37,107 bases of DNA from assembly GCA_015234115.1 (NCBI GenBank), contig JADFWP010000025.1:1-37107 (forward strand), given 5' to 3'. Source of the stretch: Magnetococcales bacterium. Its GTDB lineage: Bacteria > Pseudomonadota > Magnetococcia > Magnetococcales > Magnetaquicoccaceae. The notes under the pieces were generated by a model. It did not search any database and was not told where the DNA came from. It worked only from the letters and a program-made list of their open reading frames with translations. Both the position numbers and the translations under genes were made by a program. Below are positions 17,769-25,693 of the stretch, one piece after another; the first letter of the stretch is position 1, and each line of letters begins with the position of its first letter.

Positions 17769-18110
17769 AGACTTTCTTAATAACTTTAATTGGTGGAGCA
17801 AGTGATGCGCCGTCAAACTCATTCTCCGTAACGTATTGTAACCGCCAAATTCCGGCTTGGAGAATCTGTTCGAGGTTGCCCTTGCCTATCAGGCGATACA
17901 AGGCAGGAGCAACCAGATTGATATTCAACACCTTTTCCGCATCAACTCAAATTTTCTCCAGCTCGGAACGAGACACCTGTGGACCCACCTTTTCGACTCA
18001 CGCTTGGGTGGCAATGGGCGTCTCGTCAAACTTTTCGAACGTAAACGGAGAATCAGAGAATCCAGACCGGAAAATGCCAAGGTGTCGTCCGGTCCGATCC
18101 AGCAATCCAC

Positions 18111-19007
18111 TCACGACGTGAAGACCTCGTCCACCGAGTTGGCGAACACGAAGTTGTCGCTCCATGTCTCGAGCACTTCCAGTTCCGCTGACCTGATCTT
18201 CTCGACCACACAGTCTGGTGTCTGGCCAAATTTGCGTCGCATCTGTTTCAGCAGCATGGATGCGGCTTCTTCCTGGCGGATATCCTGGCGCACCATGGCC
18301 GCCACCCATTCAGGCCTATCCTTGGACAAAATATTTTGGGCAAATTGGGACATCATGGCAGATTCCTCCTCGGGTTTAATGCGGCGAACCACCTGCCGCA
18401 CCTGCTCTTCATCCAAATTGTTAAAGGTCGTCAACAGATAGAGCAGCACCGGCAGCAGAAGTTCCGGGGCTATCAGGGCATCCACGATCTGGTCCAACGC
18501 CGCCATTTGGGCCTCGGGATCGCGAGTGCCGTATTTCAGTGCCATCAGACCGGCACGCAGTTGCGCATGCCTGGAGAGTTCCCGATTTGGGATTGGGCCC
18601 AGATCGACTACAGGGAAACGAAAATTGAGCAACCAGGGATGCAAAGCCTCATCCGTATCGACCAGGGCCAGGAACTCATTGGGAATGCGCCATTCCTGCG
18701 CACCATTGTAAACTAGCAGGGCCAGAACAGCCGGGAGTTGCTGCCATTTTTCGTTTTCCCGTACCTTTTGCTCCAGAAACGCTGAAATGCCCCGGAAAAT
18801 CTGCCAGCCGACCTTTCCGTCCTCGAAGCTCTTGTGCTCGATCAGGACGTAGAAGCTCACCGGCTTGCCGCTGATCGTCTTGGCCTCGAACAGGCGATCC
18901 GAATAGTAGGGGCGCAGGTTCTCTTCGACAAAGCTGTGGACTCTCCCAGGCAGCGACCACCATTCTGGACGGACTGGGATGCGTGACTTCCGATCCGGGC
19001 AAGACAC
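18111..19007 (-). pseudogene. Rpn-family nuclease (PD-(D/E)XK), N-terminally truncated
   Basis: A frame of 298 residues. From residue 23 on it matches Rpn (recombination-promoting nuclease / putative transposase) proteins: [17 protein letters not shown] with the catalytic aspartate, VLIEHKSFEDGKV with the E-x-K pair, then a helical C-terminal half typical of the family. Rpn proteins make double-strand breaks and promote recA-independent recombination. The usual first 45 residues are missing; the 22 residues replacing them are read from the antisense of the neighbouring relic. The join is at about 18955. The open frame may still be expressed, but the folded N-terminus is lost. Confidence 0.7.
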
Positions 19008-19210
19008 CCGCCAGGACGGAGGGCGCCATACCGGCTCCAGGTGCCCGGTTGATCCGGGAATGGCAGGGGGTCACGGTCACGGTTCTCGATGACGGGTTTG
19101 AATACCAGGGCCGCCGGTTCAAAAGCCTGTCGTCGGTGGCCAAAGCCATCACCGGCACCCACTGGTCGGGTCCGTTGTTCTTCGGACTGCGTAAGGGAGG
19201 CAAGGCATGA
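18983..19210 (+). pseudogene. DUF2924 protein, C-terminal fragment
   Basis: Seventy-five codons matching the second half of DUF2924 proteins: [27 protein letters not shown] and ITGTHWSG. The N-terminal half (the ELKKLW region) is absent; the sequence runs into the truncated Rpn relic instead. The stop overlaps the start of the next recombinase fragment (ATGA), the same layout as the intact module at 4365-6121. It is a diverged paralogue, not a recent copy. Confidence 0.8.
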
Positions 19211-19626
19211 ACCGCAAAAAGCCAACCACCATCGTGACTCCCAAGGTGCGCTGCGCGGTCTACACCCGCAAATCCACCGACGAAGGTCTCGATCAGGAGT
19301 TCAACTCCCTGGATTCGCAACGGGAAGCCTGTCTCGCCTACATCACCAGCCAAAAGGCGGAAGGGTGGATGCCGGTCGCAGACCGTTACGACGATCCCGC
19401 CTATTCCGGCGGCACCCTCAATCGCCCCGCGTTGCAACGATTGATGGGTGACATCGACGCCGGGAAGGTGGACTGCGTGGTGACCTACAAACTGGATCGC
19501 CTTTCTCGCTCCCTGGCAGACTTCACCCGGTTGATGGAGGTTTTCGAGAAGCGCAGCGTCACCTTTGTCAGTGTCACCCAGTCGTTCAACACCTGGAACA
19601 AGCCGCACCTGGATCGGGAATTCTGA
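19207..19626 (+). pseudogene. Serine recombinase, truncated inside the catalytic domain
   Basis: Begins [20 protein letters not shown] and keeps the catalytic serine (RKST, Ser23), the YDD motif and YKLDRLSRS. It follows the full-length recombinase closely up to SVTQSFNT. It then leaves the family (WNKPHLDREF) and stops at 19626. The missing part would hold the rest of the catalytic domain, the Recombinase domain and the zinc ribbon; none of it is seen at the far end of the window. The break point coincides with the left border of the OLD/CARF/restriction island, so insertion or deletion at this gene probably created it. Confidence 0.85.
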
Positions 19627-19670
19627 GAAATTACCTGTTGATTTTACATCGTTTCTACGGGTCCATCTCA

Positions 19671-21578
19671 TCAAAAAGAAACCATGGCATCTTCATTGAA
19701 AATTCCAGCAGAGATCAGCTTCTTACGAGCAGCGCCGACGTCCTTGGAAAACAGAACGACGGCCAGATCCTTCCGAGCCCTTGAACAGCATACATAAAAG
19801 AGTCGTCTCGTCCGGTCGATACTGTTTTCTTTGCCTTCCTTTGTGTTCTTTAAATCAGTCGAGGAAGGGTCTGCAATGCCGAGGAAACGGTCGAAGGAAT
19901 AGAGGAAGTGCTTTCCCTCTTCATCATCAAGAACCACCAAAACACGATTGAACTCTGCCCCCTTGACTCCATGCTGGGTTGAAAACGGAGATTCCCCTTC
20001 CAAATATCTGCGGTAGCGCCACATCTGGGATGCAGGACAATTCAAGAAGGCCTCAAGCGCTTGAACCTTCTTGTCACCTACTCCTTCTTCGTCTTCTCCA
20101 TCACCACCCAACGTGTCGGCTGTCATGTTGCCGCTGATAAGGTTTGCAATTCGATCATCCAGCGGCAGCAAATCGGCACTGGAGACTTGTTCCAGGCACT
20201 CCTTCACGGTGGCTCCAGGGCTCCCAGCCTGGGACATCACGCTGCTCAGACTGATAACAGCATTGTTGATTGATGAAAGGTGCTGCGCGGGGTTGGACTC
20301 ATGAATCAGCCTGTCTTGGGTTAGCAAAGGAGATTTGGCCTCCCTCAACAGGCCTATCACCCGATGTTTATTGCCTTGAGAAACCGCTTCTACCAAAGGG
20401 ATCAAGGTCTGTAAAAATGGTCTGACAGCCCAAAGGGTGCCCTCTTTAAAGCCAGTTTTGAAACTTTCCGGTCCAGTATCGTGTAGAGCCCGGAAGAGAT
20501 CTGGGAAGCCAAGTCGATCAGCCGCTATTCTATGGAGGATGACGAGCACCTTGACATCTGCGTCGGGAGAGTCATCAACCCAGAGCGGATCTTTTTCTTG
20601 TGAGGCCAGCCAACGCCTGACCCGGATAAGACTCTCCCCACGATCTTGATCCATGGGGATGATGAACAGCCGCGCAGAGCCTGGAACAGCCCCCTCACCG
20701 GTTGATGGAGCAGCAAGACCGTCCGTCTGCTCAAGACCATCTCCATCCTTTCTAATCCGATTGATCAAATCGAGCACTGCCCTGGAGCAGCGGAAATTCT
20801 CATCTTTGGTGATTGTTCCCCAGCCAGCTTCCACAGCAATTGATCCTATACCCGTTGCGTAGATCTGTTGCATCTGGTCACCGAAAAATCCTATGCAAAA
20901 ATGAGCTTCCTCCTCTTGGTCAATCAATTTCAGCGAATCAACAAAAGCCTTATCGGTATCCTGGCTTTCATCCACAAAAACAAATGGATACCTTCTGGCT
21001 ACAATTTTTCGCAGCAGTGGACGCTCATCCAGTAATTTAGGCACCATCTTGATGATGTCAGAATGGCCAAGAATCCCCTCTGCAAAATTGCGATCAGTCT
21101 CATACCGAAATGACCGAATCCTTCCCAAGCGTGAGTGAGCCTCACGATACTGGTGAATGACTTTCAGGTTTTTGATCTTTGTTGCTGCATGAGTCCTCGG
21201 ATTTGCATTCTTCTCCTCAAGTTCGGCGATCTTGACCTGAATTTGTTGTTCTACCCACACCTTAATTTCTCGCTGAAATGGCTTTGCAATTTCCCACAGA
21301 AAGCTGTGAATGGTTGAGACATGGAAAAGTACATCCTTGCCCACATCCGCCCAGATTTCATCGACGGCCACATTGGTGTAGGTGATACAGGCAATCCGTT
21401 GGCCATTCCTCATGAGCCTGACCCCATGTCGCTCACCAAGGTATACCAGTGCCTTGATCAAAGAAGTCGTTTTCCCGGATCCTGCGCCAGCTATCATCAG
21501 AAAGCTTTGTTGGCGTTCCAAACACTTCCGGACGGCGATGTCAGCCCGTGTGTCAGGTCTGGATGCCCGGCCACTCAT
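19671..21578 (-). CDS. UvrD/Rep-type helicase partner of OLD nuclease (GajB-like)
   Basis: A 635-residue superfamily 1 helicase. Walker A is AGAGSGKTTS (Lys36), motif Ia has ITYTNVAVDEI, motif II is FVDESQDTDKAF, and late motifs include STQHGVKGAEFNRVLVV and YVCCSRARKDL. Its start overlaps the stop of the OLD nuclease gene (ATGA). An OLD nuclease followed by a UvrD helicase is the layout of Gabija and of class 2 OLD systems. In Gabija the helicase-like GajB works with the GajA nuclease complex against phage DNA. This protein is about 140 residues longer than the best-studied GajB. Helicase call certain; Gabija subtype inferred. Confidence 0.87.
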   Translation of the reverse strand: MSGRASRPDTRADIAVRKCLERQQSFLMIAGAGSGKTTSLIKALVYLGERHGVRLMRNGQRIACITYTNVAVDEIWADVGKDVLFHVSTIHSFLWEIAKPFQREIKVWVEQQIQVKIAELEEKNANPRTHAATKIKNLKVIHQYREAHSRLGRIRSFRYETDRNFAEGILGHSDIIKMVPKLLDERPLLRKIVARRYPFVFVDESQDTDKAFVDSLKLIDQEEEAHFCIGFFGDQMQQIYATGIGSIAVEAGWGTITKDENFRCSRAVLDLINRIRKDGDGLEQTDGLAAPSTGEGAVPGSARLFIIPMDQDRGESLIRVRRWLASQEKDPLWVDDSPDADVKVLVILHRIAADRLGFPDLFRALHDTGPESFKTGFKEGTLWAVRPFLQTLIPLVEAVSQGNKHRVIGLLREAKSPLLTQDRLIHESNPAQHLSSINNAVISLSSVMSQAGSPGATVKECLEQVSSADLLPLDDRIANLISGNMTADTLGGDGEDEEGVGDKKVQALEAFLNCPASQMWRYRRYLEGESPFSTQHGVKGAEFNRVLVVLDDEEGKHFLYSFDRFLGIADPSSTDLKNTKEGKENSIDRTRRLFYVCCSRARKDLAVVLFSKDVGAARKKLISAGIFNEDAMVSF

Positions 21579-23827
21579 GGCTCGACCCCGGCTGGCAATT
21601 CGGTAACCACCCCTTCAATCTCTGGAGTGGCCATCTGCCCTTCAAGCCATTGTAGCCCCTCTGCAATGTAGTGAGGCACCGCCCATCTGTCCCGGTCTTC
21701 CATTATCAGGCTCAATGCAAACTCAGTTTTCTTGAAGCTGTCGGAATTGACGCGCTCGAATATCGCATTGGCAATATCCGCCAATGTAGATTGGTCAGCT
21801 TCAATCCTGATCCTGAGTTTCAAAGCGTCCCGTGATTCATCTTGGCACCAGATCAAATTCTCCAGGGCAAACATTTCCTCCAATGTTCTTCCGACGAGTT
21901 CATCATTTTCCTGGTTCCATGTGACAGGTCTCTTGATCTGATAGGCAACACGAACCTCTGCTTGACCCGCTTTTTGGGTTTTTTCGCCATCGTTGGCGCT
22001 CAACAGGTCACTGATTGATTCCTTGGCAGGAAGCCATTCCTTCAGGGTCTGATTCGAGGTTGTTGCACTTGGTTCTGTGGCCAGACAGGCTGAATGGGAT
22101 GTCCTTTGTACTCCGTTCTTATCAGGCTTCGTTTTGCTGCATACACTATCCAGATCCGTGATGATCAGCGTGGTGATGCCGAGGAAGTTGATCAAATCGC
22201 GGAATCGGTATGCAAATGCGCCCCCCACCTCAAGGACGCTCAAGTAGATTGTCCTCAAGCCAGGAGCTACCTTTTCGATCATTATTGGAAGCAGCAACCT
22301 TTCTACGTTCCCCTCTACAAGGATTGCGGCGTCTGCAAAAAACAGGTCACAGTGCGTAAGCCGCATATATCGCATCAGAAACCGGTTGTCTTCACTTTCC
22401 TCCCCCTCGACCTCTGAAAATTTGCTTAAGTTCAAAACGCTCGTCACAGGCTCGCCGGAGTCAGCCCCCTCTCGACGGAAGTACCGAATGGGAGAAAACC
22501 CCTTTTCGTAGATCACGTGAGGAGAGTGGGTCGTCACGATCAGTTGGCTGGCGAAGCCTCCTTCATCGGGCAGCCCTTTTTTCAGCAGACTGGAGACTTG
22601 TCGGATAAAGACCTGTTGAAGCTGCACATGCAGATGCGCCTCGGGCTCCTCAATAATAATCAGATGGAGAAGCGGTGGTGCTTCATCGCTCAACCACTGC
22701 TCATGGTAGTCCATCAGTTCAACGATCATATAAATCAGGTTCTTGAATCCAAGGCCGTTATACCGATCTGGAAGCGTCATGCTATCCGTGCCAGCCTGAT
22801 CACCCCCATGGCCGTTCAGGGCATAGTGTACGTCAGCATTTTCCCGCAGCAGCCGTTCAGGGTTGATTGAAGAGCGAATTTGGAGGTGCGGGTTTGCAAA
22901 ACCTGGGTAGCCCATTTGCTGCAAGGCATTTAATGTTGGGCTGAAAACCTCCCCGAACAGATCGTTCATTCTCTGCTCGGAGTCGTTCAATGCCTGCATG
23001 GCTTGATAATCATTTTCGTGCTTCTGACTGCGACTTTGATAGAATCGGCTGAACCGTTTGGATAGGCTTTCTGAACGGGAAGATGGGCCGGAGTCACGAT
23101 CTGTTAGGTGCCTTTGAGCGCTCATGGCATCAACTCGAATCAGACCATTGATGATGTCACGGCACTTCTTCCCTGTTCCCTCGCCCAGCGTTTCTGGGCT
23201 GTACCCAGATTCCGGTTGCCAGTCTGCATCAAACCTGGATCGGTCTAACACGTAGTAGTGAATGGCATAAGATTCAGGGAGTTTCTTCCTTAAATAATCG
23301 CAAAAATCCTTTGGCCAAGGATGAAAGCTCGGCTTTGATGAAGCGGTGCCGTCACTGCCATGATTTTCCTGAGGACGAGGGATTTGGCTCTTTGCTGCAT
23401 TGTGTGCTTCAGCGAAGCGGTTGAGAAGATCATCAGGATCTCTCGGCTCCAATTGCAATCGTACACCAATGACGGCTCCCTCCCAATCAAGACTCGGCAA
23501 GAGGTCAATCACCCTGTGGATCTGTGCATCTTCTACCGAAAACCACAGGTCCATGGTGATATAGGGGAGAACGTCATGGTTAACCTGTTGGCCATTCAGT
23601 TTTTGCTGTCCAATCTTATTGAATTCAAGCCAGCTTGGGGCGTGAAAGTCGTAAATGGTAAATGGCTCACGATTTGATGAGTACTCTAAGAATTGTACAA
23701 TCAAATTGCCTGCAGAGGTTTTACCGCTATTGTTCGCGCCAACGAATATGGAGGCGGTTTCATCCAAATCAATATGGACATTCTTGAGCCGACGATAATT
23801 CTGAATATGAATTGATTTTAGATGCAT
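21575..23827 (-). CDS. OLD-family ATP-dependent endonuclease (GajA-like)
   Basis: A 750-residue protein. The ABC-type ATPase has FVGANNSGKTS (Lys36 from this start), YNGLGFKNLIYMI as signature, and LIIIEEPEAHLHVQ as Walker B. A TOPRIM nuclease domain follows with AAILVEGNVERLLLP (EGxxE) and ITDLDSV (DxD). These are the features of OLD/GajA DNA endonucleases controlled by nucleotides. ATG 23827 is chosen because GAAGG lies 8 bases upstream; ATG 23842 is an alternative. It is about 170 residues longer than typical GajA. First gene of a two-gene operon that a sigma54-type promoter appears to face. Confidence 0.9.
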   Translation of the reverse strand: MHLKSIHIQNYRRLKNVHIDLDETASIFVGANNSGKTSAGNLIVQFLEYSSNREPFTIYDFHAPSWLEFNKIGQQKLNGQQVNHDVLPYITMDLWFSVEDAQIHRVIDLLPSLDWEGAVIGVRLQLEPRDPDDLLNRFAEAHNAAKSQIPRPQENHGSDGTASSKPSFHPWPKDFCDYLRKKLPESYAIHYYVLDRSRFDADWQPESGYSPETLGEGTGKKCRDIINGLIRVDAMSAQRHLTDRDSGPSSRSESLSKRFSRFYQSRSQKHENDYQAMQALNDSEQRMNDLFGEVFSPTLNALQQMGYPGFANPHLQIRSSINPERLLRENADVHYALNGHGGDQAGTDSMTLPDRYNGLGFKNLIYMIVELMDYHEQWLSDEAPPLLHLIIIEEPEAHLHVQLQQVFIRQVSSLLKKGLPDEGGFASQLIVTTHSPHVIYEKGFSPIRYFRREGADSGEPVTSVLNLSKFSEVEGEESEDNRFLMRYMRLTHCDLFFADAAILVEGNVERLLLPIMIEKVAPGLRTIYLSVLEVGGAFAYRFRDLINFLGITTLIITDLDSVCSKTKPDKNGVQRTSHSACLATEPSATTSNQTLKEWLPAKESISDLLSANDGEKTQKAGQAEVRVAYQIKRPVTWNQENDELVGRTLEEMFALENLIWCQDESRDALKLRIRIEADQSTLADIANAIFERVNSDSFKKTEFALSLIMEDRDRWAVPHYIAEGLQWLEGQMATPEIEGVVTELPAGVEP

Positions 23828-23970
23828 TTCGTCAGCCTTCATCAAAGGAAAGTTTGATCTCGTGTTTCTTAGAACAGCTCTTTCACGCCTTCTTTCATCG
23901 TGTCACGAAAGCCCTGTGCCCAAAACCACCCAAGCCTAAACGGAGCACTTCGCACCTCTTTGGAATATAT

Positions 23971-23986
23971 CGCAAACCCCATGCCA
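23971..23986 (-). promoter_or_regulatory. Sigma54 (-24/-12) promoter facing the OLD/UvrD operon
   Basis: On the minus strand the sequence reads TGGCATGGGGTTTGCG. It has GG and GC exactly 10 bases apart and differs from the consensus TGGCAC-N5-TTGC(A/T) only at C6 and the last base. The predicted transcription start is near 23960, about 120-130 bases before the OLD start codon. It lies in the divergent region next to a sigma54-dependent regulator gene. Confidence 0.65.
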
Positions 23987-23993
23987 CAGATTA

Positions 23994-24039
23994 ATGGTTG
24001 CAGATTATTACGTAAAAACCGATGGTTGCGCCACATGAC
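23994..24039 (+). repeat. Direct repeat ATGGTTGC in the divergent region
   Basis: Two exact copies at 23994-24001 and 24032-24039, 38 bases apart (start to start). They lie just upstream of the sigma54-type promoter facing the OLD gene and about 80-120 bases before the regulator start. They could be operator half-sites for the regulator; the words are short, so chance is possible. Confidence 0.35.
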
Positions 24040-24117
24040 CGCCGCAGACAGTTGACTTCAGCGGCCAGAACCCACAAAATAGTTTCTGGTTCCAGTCACT
24101 TTTTTATGGCGCAAGGC

Positions 24118-25629
24118 ATGACAAAGACCCTGATCAGTTGGCTGGGCAGGACTGACCTGCAGGCACGAACCCAATCGGAGCGCGTGGGGCTGGGACCCAT
24201 TGCCCAGGCGGTTGGGGCGCGTGGCTTTGCCCGGTTGGAGTTGCTTTGCGATTATCCCCGGGAAGAGGCCGAGCCCTATATGGAATGGCTCAAGGAGCAA
24301 TACCCCGTTGAAATCGCCCCCCACTTCGTCACTCTTACCAGTCCGGTCCATTTTGGCGACATTTATGAGAATGCCACCCGTGTGGTCTCCGACGCCATCA
24401 AAAACAACCGTGGCCATGCTGACCTGGCTTTTCATCTGAGCCCCGGCACTCCAGCCATGGCAGCGGTGTGGATCATCCTGGCCAAAACCCGTTTCCCGGC
24501 GGAGTTGATCGAATCTTCCCGTGAGCATGGAGTACGCACCGCCTCGGTGCCGTTCGATATCTCCGCTGATTTCATCCCCGACCTGCTGCGCAAGCCCGAT
24601 GAGGAACTGGAACGCCTCACAGCCGGCCTGCCTCCCGAAGCACCGGAGTTTTCCAGTATAATCCATCGCAGCCCCGACATGAAGAGGGTGATCGCCCGTG
24701 CGCGCCGCGTGGCTCCGCGTTCCATTCCCGTATTGATCGAGGGGGAGTCCGGCACCGGCAAGGAATTGCTGGCCCGCGCCATTCACCGGGCCAGTCCCCG
24801 GCGGGACAAGCCATTCGTAGCCGTCAACTGCGGTGCCATCTCTCCCGAGTTGGTGGAAGCCGAGCTTTTTGGCCACGAGAAAGGCGCGTTCACGGGAGCA
24901 ACCGCCGCCCGGACTGGTTATTTTGAGGCGGCCCATGGCGGCACCCTATTCCTTGATGAGGTGGGCGAACTGCCAGCGCCCGCCCAGGTCAAATTTCTGC
25001 GCGCCATTCAGGAAGGCGAGATCGTCAGGGTGGGATCCACCACACCCACCCCGATGGATGTGCGCATCGTCGCCGCCACCAACCGGACCCTCACCGAGGA
25101 GGTTTCCCAGGGACGGTTCCGGGAGGATCTGTTTTACCGACTGGCGGTGATCGTCTTGCTTCTTCCTCCTCTGAGAGAACGTCCCGGCGACCTTGGTCCT
25201 CTGGTGGATCACCTACTGGAGCAGATCAATCGGGAAAGCGAGACGGAACCAGGGTTTGAGCATAAAAAACTTTCTGTAAACGCAAGAAACGTTCTTCTTA
25301 AACATGACTGGCCGGGCAACGTGCGGGAGTTGCAGAATACCCTGCGTCGGGCCGTGGTCTGGTCCACAGGACCTACAATCCGCCTGGAGGATGTGCGGGA
25401 CTCCCTGTTCCCTGCGCCCAAGGGCGGCCAAAGCGAGGAAAACCTCCTCGCTCTCGATATTTTACAAGGCATTGACCTGCCAGGGATTATTGATCGCATT
25501 TCAAGGCACTATCTGGAACAGGCACTGGAGAAGACTGCTGGCAACAAGACCCGGGCCGCCGAACTCCTGGGGCTGGCTAGCTACCAGACCCTGACCAATT
25601 GGATGAAAAAATATGGGGTGAAGGCATGA
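24118..25629 (+). CDS. CARF-like sigma54-dependent transcriptional activator (RtcR-type architecture)
   Basis: A 503-residue regulator. Residues 1-165 look like a CARF/Rossmann sensor: first strand [11 protein letters not shown], then [20 protein letters not shown], with SPGT at 108-111 in the position of the ligand-loop motif. Residues 180-420 form a sigma54-contacting AAA+ domain: GESGTGKE (Lys215), GAFTGA loop (256-261), FLDEVGELP, and [10 protein letters not shown]. The C-terminus is a Fis-type HTH ([20 protein letters not shown]). RtcR has the same layout and senses RNA ends through its CARF domain. ATG 24118 is chosen; ATG 24106 is possible. Sigma54-type promoters lie on both sides, so it probably drives both flanking operons. 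Confidence 0.85.
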   Translation: MTKTLISWLGRTDLQARTQSERVGLGPIAQAVGARGFARLELLCDYPREEAEPYMEWLKEQYPVEIAPHFVTLTSPVHFGDIYENATRVVSDAIKNNRGHADLAFHLSPGTPAMAAVWIILAKTRFPAELIESSREHGVRTASVPFDISADFIPDLLRKPDEELERLTAGLPPEAPEFSSIIHRSPDMKRVIARARRVAPRSIPVLIEGESGTGKELLARAIHRASPRRDKPFVAVNCGAISPELVEAELFGHEKGAFTGATAARTGYFEAAHGGTLFLDEVGELPAPAQVKFLRAIQEGEIVRVGSTTPTPMDVRIVAATNRTLTEEVSQGRFREDLFYRLAVIVLLLPPLRERPGDLGPLVDHLLEQINRESETEPGFEHKKLSVNARNVLLKHDWPGNVRELQNTLRRAVVWSTGPTIRLEDVRDSLFPAPKGGQSEENLLALDILQGIDLPGIIDRISRHYLEQALEKTAGNKTRAAELLGLASYQTLTNWMKKYGVKA

Positions 25630-25645
25630 TGGCACAGCCATTGCT
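25630..25645 (+). promoter_or_regulatory. Sigma54 (-24/-12) promoter of the hsd operon
   Basis: TGGCACAGCCATTGCT is a full match to the sigma54 consensus TGGCAC(A/G)N4TTGC(A/T). It starts directly after the regulator stop codon. Transcription would begin near 25656, about 38 bases before the chosen hsdR start. Its position behind a sigma54 activator gene strongly suggests control by that protein. Confidence 0.85.
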
Positions 25646-25693
25646 GTTACCCACTCAGACGCACCAGATTTTATGGTAAAGGGAAAAGGGAAC

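Larger units (their letters stand above)
17244..18110. other. Gene-poor stretch with inverted repeats and a terminator
   Basis: No convincing gene is seen in these 867 bases. A minus-strand frame is open through much of the region but crosses the terminator-like hairpin and shows no recognisable domain. A 58-codon piece (about 17760-17940, with [19 protein letters not shown]) has protein-like composition and could be a relic. The stretch also contains the CTGGTCCACAG repeats and a GGCCACCA...TGGTGGCC pair around 17335-17390. It separates the repair-gene remnant from the Rpn/recombinase relics. Confidence 0.5.

Noticed and set aside
16576..17931. A single 451-codon minus-strand gene covering dinB start, the glycosylase gene and the gene-poor stretch
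   Set aside because: The frame only becomes protein-like at [18 protein letters not shown]; upstream it is the wrong frame of the glycosylase gene and crosses a terminator hairpin.
24118..25629. Calling the regulator RtcR itself
   Set aside because: The architecture fits, but no rtcA or rtcB lies nearby and the flanking sigma54 promoters face defence genes, so the gene symbol would mislead.
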